A stretch of 11,134 bases of DNA from JACOVP01 sp964390715 (GCA_964390715.1 CAYMIM010000020.1:1-11134), one strand, 5' to 3'; counted from the first letter of the stretch, positions 1 through 6,703 are shown. Made by a program: numbers and translations. Notes: a model not told the origin generated them from the sequence alone.

Positions 1-933
1 TCCAGCGTTCGCTACAAAGTCTGGCACGATAATGATGCCTTTTTTGTGGAGTATCTGTTCCATCGCCGCAGTCATGGGAATGTTGCTGCCCTCTATGAGG
101 TATTTTGCTTGAACGCTTTGCGCGTTGCTTGTAGTCACCAAGTCAGGAATTGCGGCGGTTACTAAGAGGTCAACAGGAAGTTTGACAATATCTGCGGTAG
201 GTAATATTTTACCAGAAGAATAATTGGTTACTGAGCCCATCTTCTGTTTTGCTTGCAGGACTTTTTTGTAGTCTAATCCTTGCTGGTTGTAAATCACGCC
301 TTTGCTGTCGGAAAGTGCTACAACTTTGGCTCCTGCGTCTGAAAAATACTGTGCTGCGAAGCTACCCACATTGCCTAATCCTTCAATCGCGACAGTCTTT
401 CCTTTGAGGTGCTCTCCGTGATATTCAACAGCGATTCTTGCGGCGTGAAAAACACCAAATCCAGTGCTACCATATTCATGGGGAATACCACATTTCTCTC
501 CTGGCTTGACACACATGTTTGCTGGTTTTCCCGTGCAACTTTTCAATGAGCCATTAGCTTGCGCGAACGCTCGCATATCTTCTTCCGCGGTGTTGATATC
601 AGGAGCGGCGATATACAAAGAAGGACATACCGGTTTCAATGCTTCGCTAAAAGCTTTAATCAGTTCAAGTTTCTTTTGAGGAGTAAGAAGTTTGGGGTCA
701 GCAACAATACCAGATTTAGCGCCACCGAAAGGCAAGTCTGCTAGCGCGCATTTCCAAGTCATGGTTCTTGCGAGCTTGGCGACTTCATCCATAGAAACAG
801 AAGGAGTCATTCTGATGCCACCTTTTCCAGGACCAAGAGCAGTGTTGTCGATTACAAGATAGCCATGCATGCCTACTTTAGGATTATATACTTCAAGAAT
901 TTTTTCAGGTCCAAAATCGTCAAACTCAACCAA
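1..933 (-). CDS. Glu/Leu/Phe/Val dehydrogenase (glutamate dehydrogenase-like), C-terminus cut off by window edge
   Basis: It would catalyse reversible oxidative deamination of an amino acid, probably glutamate to 2-oxoglutarate, with NAD(P) in the cytoplasm. The first 311 residues are visible, and roughly the last 100 of a usual 410-420 lie outside the window. The substrate domain has TWK (59-61) and the active-site signature LPFGGAKSG with K73. APD (110-112) supplies the likely catalytic Asp. The dinucleotide fold starts at GLGNVG (185-190), and EGSN is at 281-284. The N-terminus is about 30 residues shorter than in Pyrococcus-type enzymes and looks leucine-dehydrogenase-like (VIDNTALGPGKGGIR). 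The start is TTG at 933: an in-frame stop lies three codons upstream, the ATG at 939 is out of frame, and a GGTGA ribosome site sits six bases before the TTG. The family is certain, but substrate preference cannot be read from the sequence. Confidence 0.93.
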   Translation of the reverse strand, partial: MVEFDDFGPEKILEVYNPKVGMHGYLVIDNTALGPGKGGIRMTPSVSMDEVAKLARTMTWKCALADLPFGGAKSGIVADPKLLTPQKKLELIKAFSEALKPVCPSLYIAAPDINTAEEDMRAFAQANGSLKSCTGKPANMCVKPGEKCGIPHEYGSTGFGVFHAARIAVEYHGEHLKGKTVAIEGLGNVGSFAAQYFSDAGAKVVALSDSKGVIYNQQGLDYKKVLQAKQKMGSVTNYSSGKILPTADIVKLPVDLLVTAAIPDLVTTSNAQSVQAKYLIEGSNIPMTAAMEQILHKKGIIIVPDFVANAG

Positions 934-939
934 GTCATG

Positions 940-944
940 TCACC
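940..944 (-). promoter_or_regulatory. Shine-Dalgarno GGTGA that decides the TTG start of the dehydrogenase
   Basis: Read on the minus strand, GGTGA is complementary to the archaeal 16S 3' end. It lies six bases before the TTG at 933. The nearer ATG overlaps the site's 3' side, is out of frame and is quickly closed. Confidence 0.65.
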
Positions 945-970
945 TTTTTCAAAGGGAAAGGAGAAAGGGT

Positions 971-979
971 ATTTAAAGA
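971..979 (-). promoter_or_regulatory. TATA box of the dehydrogenase gene
   Basis: Minus-strand CTTTAAATA lies 38 bases before the TTG start. Transcription would begin near 946-950 and give a short leader that just accommodates the GGTGA site. Most other genes in the window have 20-24 bases here and no such site. Confidence 0.6.
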
Positions 980-987
980 TATCTTCG

Positions 988-1015
988 AAAAAATCCAAAA
1001 GAAATCCGTAAAAAA
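988..1015 (-). terminator. T-tract terminator after the TrxR-VKOR operon
   Basis: On the minus strand, T6 runs at 1015-1010 and 993-988 follow the VKOR stop codon within 35 bases. Archaeal RNA polymerase terminates at such tracts without needing a hairpin. They precede the TATA box of the next minus-strand gene. Confidence 0.5.
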
Positions 1016-1019
1016 TGAA

Positions 1020-1415
1020 TTAAGCCGCAAAGAGTGCGCGAGTGGCGAAAATCAACAGTAAAATATTAATCAGATAGATAATATGACAGATCACGCAGAA
1101 ATTCTTCATCTTCACGTAAGAGACATACGCTAGATACAACGTACTCCAGAAGGAAATGAGTGCTAGATAAAATAAGTAGTCTTTAGGAAGAAAAAAAGTT
1201 GCTAGGAAAAAGAAAAGATAGAAAAAGATGCCTCCAACAGAATTAGAAACACCAAAGATTTTCCCATAGGGGCTCGTAAACGCTTTCGTGCAGGACATAG
1301 ATTCTTTGAAATCACAAGCTGCTTTGTATCCTGGATTTCTAGCGTTACGTTCTATGGAATAAGCGTAGAGAGAAACAGCAAATCCAAGCAGTGCGAGAAT
1401 TTGAAGTGTAATCAT
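1020..1415 (-). CDS. Vitamin K epoxide reductase family membrane protein (VKOR/DsbB-like)
   Basis: This is a 131-residue protein with four hydrophobic helices (about 1-21, 60-77, 79-101, 107-129). The VKOR hallmarks are present: loop cysteines C34 and C42, the SN pair in FGVSNSVGG (N58, matching the conserved Asn of the family), and the active-site FCVIC with C107 and C110. Prokaryotic homologues pass electrons from newly oxidised secreted proteins to a quinone, so they drive disulfide formation at the cell surface. It has no fused thioredoxin domain, and no DsbA-like partner is in the window. It starts six bases after the thioredoxin reductase stop and has no Shine-Dalgarno, so it is almost certainly co-transcribed and read by a reinitiating ribosome. 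The family assignment is strong. The physiological electron acceptor is not known. Confidence 0.9.
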   Translation of the reverse strand: MITLQILALLGFAVSLYAYSIERNARNPGYKAACDFKESMSCTKAFTSPYGKIFGVSNSVGGIFFYLFFFLATFFLPKDYLFYLALISFWSTLYLAYVSYVKMKNFCVICHIIYLINILLLIFATRALFAA

Positions 1416-1421
1416 GGTTGT

Positions 1422-2384
1422 TTAATATTTGCCAAGTGCTTTCAGGTTTTCAATGTATCTCTCAGATTCCAGTGCAGCCTGGCAGCCAGTTCCTGCTGAA
1501 GTAACAGCTTGCTTGAAAATAGGATCTTGCGCGTCGCCGCAGGCATAGACTCCTTCGACATTGGTGCGTGAACGTTTGTCAGTCACAACATAGCCATGTT
1601 CGTCTAGTTGGATAAGTTTTGAAAAGATGCCAGTATTAGGAGTATGTCCAATAGCCAAGAAAAATCCATCAACTTTCAACTCTCGTTCTTTCTTCGTGTT
1701 CACATCCTTCAGTACAACGCCAGAAACTAATTTGCCATTTCCAAGAACTTTGACAGCTTCACTATTCCAGATGACTTCTATTTTATCTTTGAGTTTAAGA
1801 ACGCGGTCTTGCATGATTTTGCTTGCTTTAAATTCGTCTCGTCTATGAGAAATATAAATCTTCGCGGCGAATTTGTAGAGCGCTAGACTTTCCTCCATGG
1901 CAGAATCTCCACCACCGATCACGACAACAGTTTTGTTTCTAAACAGAGCGGCGTCACAAGTAGCGCAAGTGCTAACTCCTCTGCCCCAATAGTCTTTTTC
2001 TCCAGGGATACCCAAAGATCGCGCGGATGCTCCTGTTCCTATGATAATCGTTCTTCCCAAAAACTTCTTGCCGTCCACACTGACTTCAAAGAGTCCATCT
2101 TTGTTCTTCACGCAACTATCTGCTTTGCCATCCATATAAGTAGCTCCAAAGCGTTCTGCTTGTTTCTTGCAATTCGTAATCAAGTCTGGTCCATTAATCC
2201 CTTCGGGAAATCCAGGAAAATTTTCAACAACAGAAGTAGTGCTTAATTGATCAGGTTCAATGCCTGCTATGACTAAAGGTTGCATGCTGGCGCGTCCAGT
2301 ATACAATGCTGCGGTATGGCTCGCGATTCCTCCGCCAATAATAATCACGTCACGAACAGAACTTGAGCTCTTTTTTGGAGGCAT
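1422..2384 (-). CDS. trxB: Thioredoxin reductase (NADPH/FAD disulfide oxidoreductase)
   Basis: This cytoplasmic flavoenzyme of 320 residues is a normal length for low-molecular-weight thioredoxin reductase and reduces thioredoxin or a related redoxin. The FAD site GGGIAS (17-22) has Ile in place of the common Pro. The redox pair is C140-A-T-C143. The NADPH-domain motif GGGDSA is at 157-162, and HRR (180-182) is typical of binding the NADPH 2'-phosphate. The second FAD motif CGD (282-284) precedes the TSAGTGCQAA segment. The first ten residues (PPKKSSSSVR) are a short hydrophilic extension. It is the first gene of a two-gene unit with VKOR, so a reductant enzyme and a disulfide-forming membrane enzyme are made together. 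Its TATA box lies 22 bases from the ATG, so the mRNA is probably leaderless. Confidence 0.95.
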   Translation of the reverse strand: MPPKKSSSSVRDVIIIGGGIASHTAALYTGRASMQPLVIAGIEPDQLSTTSVVENFPGFPEGINGPDLITNCKKQAERFGATYMDGKADSCVKNKDGLFEVSVDGKKFLGRTIIIGTGASARSLGIPGEKDYWGRGVSTCATCDAALFRNKTVVVIGGGDSAMEESLALYKFAAKIYISHRRDEFKASKIMQDRVLKLKDKIEVIWNSEAVKVLGNGKLVSGVVLKDVNTKKERELKVDGFFLAIGHTPNTGIFSKLIQLDEHGYVVTDKRSRTNVEGVYACGDAQDPIFKQAVTSAGTGCQAALESERYIENLKALGKY

Positions 2385-2405
2385 AAGAAAACTTCTACAA
2401 GAAGG

Positions 2406-2414
2406 ATATATAAA
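2406..2414 (-). promoter_or_regulatory. TATA box of the TrxR-VKOR operon
   Basis: Minus-strand TTTATATAT ends 22 bases before the ATG at 2384, which puts transcription start at or next to the start codon. Confidence 0.65.
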
Positions 2415-2424
2415 TATTTGTGTG

Positions 2425-3324
2425 TTAAGTTAGACGAACAGGAGAAGATGTCACTAAATCGCGAAGGAGTTCATAAGAGGCTTTAGCTTCTCGTAGAGTA
2501 ATGCAGCGATCACGAGGCGAACCTCCGATTGTTTTTCTTCCGCCACTTCCAGGTTCAAAAACAGGATCAAGTTTATTATAAAAAAGATGTAACCCCACTT
2601 CAGGGAAAAAGTAAAAAACAGGTTTTCTCTCAACATTTTGCTTTTGCAAGTTTTCCACAGCTTCTTCGCTACAACCAGCAAAAGTCACTACTTTCTGTCG
2701 AGGTTTATATTGAACAACAAGTGAAGCTGCATTTTTGTGCCAATTATCTCTGCTATCTTCATCAGAAACAACAAAAGCTACGTCCTTCTGTATAGTGCGA
2801 ATATTAATTCGTGCCCGTTCTTCGCGTTGTTGTTCATAAAGATGAGCTAGTTGTACAATGTCAGGAGAAAGAGGATTGCGTTGAAAAGCTATTTTACCTG
2901 CGATCAGTGCTTTCTCATAGCTCGTCACAGAACAATCAGGTTGGAATTGCATTCTGAATGCAGGATTTCTCAGGAAATATTCTGTAGTCTGATCAACACC
3001 AACAGGATCTAAATCTAATTGTGCGATATCTCGTGGGATTGGGAAAAAAGGCTCAATCATTCCTTCTAACACTAAAATAGCGTAAATAGAATCTGCGTCA
3101 GGTTGCCCAGTTACTACATATTTTCCTGGAGATCGAAAGCCTGGACGAGTAGCTTCACCGAAAGCTCGTAAGCAAACAGGAAGTTGGTTTTCATAAGGAC
3201 CATGATGATCTAGACCTAACTTGCCAACAACAGAATCCTTTCCAAAAGAACATTCTACAGGTTGAAATCCCTTATTTTTATAACTAAGAGCCTCTTCCAA
3301 TGTTGAAACGTGAACCAGTTCCAT
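2425..3324 (-). CDS. Unassigned protein with DHH-phosphoesterase-like motifs in unusual order
   Basis: This 299-residue soluble protein is not matched to a named family. Its motifs, from the N-terminus, are LDHHG (38-42), TGQPDADSIYA (72-82), LDLD (103-106), and a glycine-rich GGRKTIGGSPR (261-271). DHH-superfamily phosphoesterases have a PDxD-type motif first, the DHH motif later, and a glycine-rich DHHA1 or Arg/Lys-rich DHHA2 substrate site at the C-terminus. Here the DHH comes before the PDAD, so all parts seem present but permuted. If the resemblance is real, it would be a Mn/Mg-dependent phosphohydrolase or nuclease. The resemblance could also be coincidental, since the motifs are short. 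It has its own weak promoter and ends 40 bases before the TrxR start. The ATG at 3324 is taken as the only reasonable start, with no Shine-Dalgarno. Confidence 0.8.
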   Translation of the reverse strand: MELVHVSTLEEALSYKNKGFQPVECSFGKDSVVGKLGLDHHGPYENQLPVCLRAFGEATRPGFRSPGKYVVTGQPDADSIYAILVLEGMIEPFFPIPRDIAQLDLDPVGVDQTTEYFLRNPAFRMQFQPDCSVTSYEKALIAGKIAFQRNPLSPDIVQLAHLYEQQREERARINIRTIQKDVAFVVSDEDSRDNWHKNAASLVVQYKPRQKVVTFAGCSEEAVENLQKQNVERKPVFYFFPEVGLHLFYNKLDPVFEPGSGGRKTIGGSPRDRCITLREAKASYELLRDLVTSSPVRLT

Positions 3325-3346
3325 AGTGAATCAACTCTTACAGAGA

Positions 3347-3366
3347 ATACTAAAGCGCTTTTTAAG
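3347..3366 (-). promoter_or_regulatory. Probable promoter of the DHH-like gene
   Basis: Two minus-strand TATA-like elements are candidates. CTTAAAAAG at 3366-3358 lies 34 bases before the ATG and would give a leader of about ten bases. TTTAGTA at 3354-3348 is 24 bases away and would be leaderless. The sequence does not decide between them. Confidence 0.4.
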
Positions 3367-3409
3367 TCTTCCTATTTGTCACTACTAATTAGTTAAAATT
3401 ATAGGCTAT

Positions 3410-4051
3410 TTATAAAGCCGATGTTCGTCTGCGCCTTTGGTCTTGTGAAGTGCTTAAACCAGGGGTTGATTGCCCAGTAGAATACAAAGAGCGTTCCTGT
3501 TGCTGAAAATTCCCTGGACTTCCTGCGCTGGTAGTGTAAAGAGGTTGCTGTTGTTCCTTTTCTTCTCTTTCTCGTTCTGAGGGATTGACATAGCCTCCAG
3601 TCAGTCGTGGTTCCTTTGCTTGTTCTGGTTGCCAGCCTGTGCTGATCTCCGCCCCGCAGCTGCATTGTCCGCTAATTTCTTTCAGTCGCGCGGATCCCGT
3701 GCCAAAATACGCGTCTCCAGGTCCTCGTTGTGTTGTGCCAGAACCTGAGCTAAGATATCCCGTTCGTGCATTCGCAGAAGTCTGTCCATGTTCAGCGGTA
3801 TGTTGTTGCTTTGGTGCTTCTTCTTTTTCGTCTTTCTTCTTATCTTCAGTTTTCTGCAATAATTCACTGTCTTCAGTCGTATCCACGCTAACCAGTTGTG
3901 CTTTTGGTCCAGCGCCATGATGCTCTGAGACATGATCTTGCCATGCTTTGGAGTGTAATAGTTGCGCTTTCGCTACAGTTTTCTCGTCAGCCTTCTCTAC
4001 TTTCTTGACAGTATTATCAAGGCTTTCTTCTGTTAAATGGCGGAATCGCAT
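3410..4051 (-). CDS. Hypothetical, mostly intrinsically disordered protein
   Basis: This 213-residue protein belongs to no family I recognise. Residues 1-45 could be helical and charged. Residues 60-80 are a Lys/Glu stretch. The rest is rich in Gly, Ser, Thr, Gln and Tyr, with recurring Tyr-Ser/Thr-Gly units (GYLSSGSG 98-105, AYFGTGS 114-120, LYTTSAGSPG 171-180, LYSTGQSTPG 189-198). The last two units form a near repeat, each preceded by a QQQ run. There is one close cysteine pair (C130, C132), a basic tail RRRR (206-209), no signal peptide and no membrane segment. Despite the low complexity, an uninterrupted frame of 642 bases supports it as coding. It starts 37 bases after the Zn-ribbon gene stop, with only a weak TATA-like CTTATGTA between them, so co-transcription is plausible. 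A scaffold or nucleic-acid-binding role is conjecture. Confidence 0.7.
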   Translation of the reverse strand: MRFRHLTEESLDNTVKKVEKADEKTVAKAQLLHSKAWQDHVSEHHGAGPKAQLVSVDTTEDSELLQKTEDKKKDEKEEAPKQQHTAEHGQTSANARTGYLSSGSGTTQRGPGDAYFGTGSARLKEISGQCSCGAEISTGWQPEQAKEPRLTGGYVNPSEREREEKEQQQPLYTTSAGSPGNFQQQERSLYSTGQSTPGLSTSQDQRRRRTSAL

Positions 4052-4088
4052 AGAAATAAGGGTGTTTTAGTACATAAGAAGGTATCGT

Positions 4089-4298
4089 TTATTTTCTCGC
4101 TCTCTGTCCACCACCACGCTTATAGGGTGTATGTTTTGTCTTACCTCTTTGTGTATTTCGTTCGCCAGGATACGCGGCGTCATAATCTTCTCCTTCATCA
4201 TACTCACACTCATTGCAACAGACATAGAGAAATCCGCTTTTTGATTTTAGTACAATATTCTTAGAACCGCATTCTGGACACATTTTTGGCTCATGCAT
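4089..4298 (-). CDS. Small zinc-ribbon protein
   Basis: This protein has 69 residues from the ATG at 4298. It has two knuckles, C7-P-E-C10-G and C27-C28-N-E-C31, which suit one Zn-ribbon like those of RNA-polymerase-associated or topoisomerase zinc ribbons. An acidic patch (YDEGEDYD, 33-40) and a basic, Gly/Arg-rich tail follow. Such a tail often contacts nucleic acid. The open frame extends upstream to 4424, but those extra 42 codons are not conserved-looking and would put the ribbon after a stray hydrophobic stretch. A TATA box 23 bases before the 4298 ATG, in keeping with the leaderless pattern here, favours the shorter form. A start at Met6 (4283) is also possible. The exact function is unknown. 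Confidence 0.75.
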   Translation of the reverse strand: MHEPKMCPECGSKNIVLKSKSGFLYVCCNECEYDEGEDYDAAYPGERNTQRGKTKHTPYKRGGGQRARK

Positions 4299-4320
4299 GA
4301 AAAATAACAGGAGAAAGAAG

Positions 4321-4328
4321 TATTTATT
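4321..4328 (-). promoter_or_regulatory. TATA box of the zinc-ribbon gene
   Basis: Minus-strand AATAAATA ends 23 bases before the ATG at 4298. It lies inside the longer open frame, which argues against that frame being translated from 4424. Confidence 0.55.
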
Positions 4329-4425
4329 GATTTGCATCAGAAGAGACTTACCCCTTACAAATAGTTTATTCAATGTAGAGAGGGTAAACTCAGAGTTCGT
4401 TCTTTTCAGGAAGTGGTAACGCATA

Positions 4426-4433
4426 TTTATATA
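4426..4433 (+). promoter_or_regulatory. TATA box of the DUF4383-like gene
   Basis: TTTATATA ends 36 bases before the GTG at 4469. The predicted transcript starts near 4457 and has a leader of about 12 bases that ends in a G6 run. Confidence 0.6.
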
Positions 4434-4468
4434 GGTGGATTTAGTTATCTAAAGCAAGAAATTGGGGG

Positions 4469-4825
4469 GTGAAGATTATTTCACAAAAACAATTTGCGAC
4501 ATGGTTAGGAGTTATTTTGCTCGTAGTGGGTCTACTAGGCTTATTTATGGGTGAAGGAGATCTGCTGGGAATGTTCTCAGTAAATAATGCGCACACATGG
4601 GTGCACGTCTTATCAGGAGTTATTGGCTTGCTCGCGGGCTTAACAGCGGCAGGCGCTTATGCGGGAACTTACAACAAAATCTTCGGTATCGTCTATTTGT
4701 TAGTCGGTATTTTAGGATTCGTTGGCGTAGCCGCTCTAGTTAATTTGTTAGATTTAAACCTTGCTGACAACTGGTTACACATCATTATTGGTGTAGCGAC
4801 AACTTGGGTTGGCTTCAAAGCTTAA
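4469..4825 (+). CDS. DUF4383-like four-helix membrane protein
   Basis: This is a 118-residue integral membrane protein with hydrophobic segments at about 9-27, 43-66, 70-92 and 102-117. Pairs such as HTWVHVLSGVIGLLAG (42-57) and DNWLHIIIGVAT (100-111) are the repeated His-containing helices typical of the DUF4383 family, whose function is unknown. It may act as a small structural or stress-related membrane protein, but that is not shown. The start is unusual: GTG lies at the 3' end of a G6 run, so the ribosome-binding G-stretch and the start codon overlap. A GGTGA match at 4468-4472 is five bases before an in-frame ATT at 4478, which could be a rare alternative start. It is transcribed away from the zinc-ribbon gene and is followed by a strong T-tract. 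Confidence 0.82.
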   Translation: MKIISQKQFATWLGVILLVVGLLGLFMGEGDLLGMFSVNNAHTWVHVLSGVIGLLAGLTAAGAYAGTYNKIFGIVYLLVGILGFVGVAALVNLLDLNLADNWLHIIIGVATTWVGFKA

Positions 4826-4829
4826 CTCA

Positions 4830-4845
4830 TTTTTCTTTATTTTTT
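4830..4845 (+). terminator. T-tract terminator of the DUF4383-like gene
   Basis: TTTTTCTTTATTTTTT begins five bases after the stop codon, with no hairpin before it. This is the archaeal type of terminator and the clearest plus-strand one in the window. Confidence 0.65.
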
Positions 4846-4859
4846 ATGTTAAAGATAAC

Positions 4860-4867
4860 TTTATAAA
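4860..4867 (+). promoter_or_regulatory. TATA box of the AT-rich orphan gene
   Basis: TTTATAAA ends 23 bases before the ATG at 4890, which fits a leaderless transcript. It lies just after the preceding terminator. Confidence 0.6.
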
Positions 4868-4889
4868 CTATATTTTCTAGTATATAAGT

Positions 4890-5483
4890 ATGACAGGCTC
4901 GAGTCCTAGTTTAGAACGTTTCCTGAATGATGATTTTGGCTATGGAAGAATTGAAGAGATAATGTCAAAAGATAGTACGGAAAATCACACTATTCGATTT
5001 TTATTAGCTGGTACATGGCTCGGAACATTTCGCGCTGTCCATATGAAGGGTGCGAGTTCAGAACTAAAAATCACAGTTCCACGTATATATTCTAGAGCAG
5101 ATTTAGAAGATCAAAGAAAACTTAAAAGTTATTTAAGAGAGAATCAGACTAATAAATTATTTGAGAGGGATCCAAGTGTATTGGTTGATGAAGTTCAGAA
5201 AAGAGAGTACTTTCTATCTTCTACCATGGCGCTTAGTATAACAAAAGAAGATGTTTTCAGAAAAATAGAAGATGCGCAACATAAATATTTTTCAGGTGAT
5301 AATTTTAGATGGAATGCAATTGGTGCAAAGTTTAGAGGAGAAATAAAAGGAGAGGATATCTATATGCTATGCGCAGGACCTTATACTCGTTATCCTAAGC
5401 TCCTCCTAATCTCATTCAACGCATCCAAAGACTTCGTAGAGAAGATAAATGGAATAGCGAATACCTTTAATGCTATTTTTTAG
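4890..5483 (+). CDS. Hypothetical protein, AT-rich orphan
   Basis: This 197-residue protein has no recognised family. It is soluble, mixed alpha/beta and moderately charged, with no signal peptide, membrane helix or obvious catalytic motif. Segments such as IRFLLAGTWLGTFRAV (35-50), LKITVPRIY (59-67) and PKLLLISFNA (168-177) look like beta-strand cores, and 119-133 is a probable helix. There are no cysteine clusters. Base use differs from its neighbours: 5101-5160 has only 12 G or C in 60, with many AGA and ATA codons, while the end of the gene (from about 5395) is richer in C and resembles the surrounding genes. This is compatible with transfer or weak expression but does not prove either. 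It converges on the aminotransferase gene with nine bases between the stop codons. Confidence 0.75.
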   Translation: MTGSSPSLERFLNDDFGYGRIEEIMSKDSTENHTIRFLLAGTWLGTFRAVHMKGASSELKITVPRIYSRADLEDQRKLKSYLRENQTNKLFERDPSVLVDEVQKREYFLSSTMALSITKEDVFRKIEDAQHKYFSGDNFRWNAIGAKFRGEIKGEDIYMLCAGPYTRYPKLLLISFNASKDFVEKINGIANTFNAIF

Positions 5484-5492
5484 ATAAATAGT

Positions 5493-6650
5493 TTATTTCC
5501 TATATTTCTTCACAAACTTTTCCATTCTATCCATCGCTGTCTCAATCTTCGGCAGAGCGGTAGCGTAACTGCATCTGATATACCCTTCACCATAGCTGCC
5601 AAACTCCTTGCCAGGAACAACAGCGACCTTCGCTTCTTTTAACAGATGAAACGCGAACTTGAAGCTATCATCCATAATGTCTTTGATATTCGAAAACGTG
5701 TAAAATGCGCCATTCGGCTGCACGGTAGGTAGTCCCATCTGATTCAGTCGCTTGACAATGATTTTTCTCCGCTTGTCATATTCTTTCCGCATAGCTTCTG
5801 TGTATTTTTGATCCATGCTCAACGCTTTGGTCGCGACCATTTGGCTGATTGTTGGCGCGGAAATAGTGCTATAGATATGCGTCTTCGTCATCGCGTCAAT
5901 CAGTAGTTTTGGTCCTACCGCATACCCCACTCTATAGCCGCACATCGCGTAACTCTTGCTGAAAGTCTGGAACGTAACCGTGTATTTGTCCATGCCATTT
6001 AAACTCCCCATGCTGATATGAGGTTTGTTATACACTAATTTTTCATAAGCTTCATCGCTAAAAATATATAAATTATGTTCAACAGCGATCTCTGCGACTT
6101 CTTCCAATAATTTTCTGCTCAAGACATTGCCCGTCGGGTTTGCGGGCGTGTTCAGCATCAGAACTTTAGTCTTCTTGGGATCTATCAATCGTTTCAAGTC
6201 ATCAGGGTTAATATTCCAGTCATCTTTCTCATGGAGTTGTAAGGGAACAGGAAACGCGTTAAATAATTCAAACAGAGGTAAGTAGCCTAAAAAGCTAGGG
6301 CTGGGAATAATCACTTGCTCAGAGACATCACAGCTGCACGCAGTCGCTAATAATAATGCTTCTTGACTGCCACAGGTCACAACAACATTATCTGGATGCG
6401 CAGAAATACCATTCTCTTTTTTGAGTTTCTTGACAATCGCTTCTTTCAATTCTCTTCTGCCGCCAGGAGCGCTGTAATGGTTGCATTTGTCAGCGAATTG
6501 TTTCGTAAAATCGACAATAGGTTGTGGAGCGGGGAAGTCAGGCTCGCCAGGTCCAAGTGAAATAACAGATTTATCTTCAGCCGCTACTTTAATGAGCTTA
6601 GAAATGACCGCTTCTGGCAATTGTATCTCTCGTTCTGCTATATGCACCAT
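5493..6650 (-). CDS. Class I/II PLP-dependent aminotransferase (aspartate/aromatic type)
   Basis: This 385-residue cytoplasmic enzyme has the full length and motif order of fold-type I aminotransferases of the archaeal aspartate/aromatic/MalY-PatA group. SLGPGEPDFP (31-40) is the N-terminal substrate loop. Y59 to R66 (YSAPGGRR) matches the conserved Y-x-x-x-x-G segment. NPTG has N171, and SDEAYE has D199 and Y202, which bind the pyridine ring. The Schiff-base lysine is K232 in TFSKSYAMCGYRVGY, with R240 for phosphate. R359 in GYIRCSYA binds the substrate carboxylate. It transfers amino groups between an amino acid and a 2-oxo acid. With the glutamate dehydrogenase nearby it could share the glutamate pool, though the genes are not in one operon. 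The amino-acid substrate cannot be told from the sequence. A TATA box 21 bases upstream predicts a leaderless transcript. Confidence 0.95.
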   Translation of the reverse strand: MVHIAEREIQLPEAVISKLIKVAAEDKSVISLGPGEPDFPAPQPIVDFTKQFADKCNHYSAPGGRRELKEAIVKKLKKENGISAHPDNVVVTCGSQEALLLATACSCDVSEQVIIPSPSFLGYLPLFELFNAFPVPLQLHEKDDWNINPDDLKRLIDPKKTKVLMLNTPANPTGNVLSRKLLEEVAEIAVEHNLYIFSDEAYEKLVYNKPHISMGSLNGMDKYTVTFQTFSKSYAMCGYRVGYAVGPKLLIDAMTKTHIYSTISAPTISQMVATKALSMDQKYTEAMRKEYDKRRKIIVKRLNQMGLPTVQPNGAFYTFSNIKDIMDDSFKFAFHLLKEAKVAVVPGKEFGSYGEGYIRCSYATALPKIETAMDRMEKFVKKYRK

Positions 6651-6670
6651 AGGAAAAAAAGAAGAAAAAG

Positions 6671-6679
6671 AGTTTATAA
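6671..6679 (-). promoter_or_regulatory. TATA box of the aminotransferase gene
   Basis: Minus-strand TTATAAACT ends 21 bases before the ATG at 6650. The bases between are a purine-poor tract on the coding strand with no ribosome site. Confidence 0.62.
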
Positions 6680-6703
6680 TGGCTGTGCTGTAATGCGAGA
6701 GTG

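Noticed and set aside
464..744. Plus-strand open frames opposite the dehydrogenase
   Set aside because: They are antisense shadows. The minus-strand frame carries the full set of dehydrogenase motifs.
4299..4424. N-terminal extension of the zinc-ribbon protein to 111 residues
   Set aside because: The added part contains the gene's own TATA box, looks like intergenic sequence, and no ribosome site or promoter supports the ATG at 4424.
5484..5498. ATAAA...TTTAT inverted repeat between convergent genes as a bidirectional terminator
   Set aside because: Only five A-T pairs, with no T-tract on the minus strand. Too weak to call.
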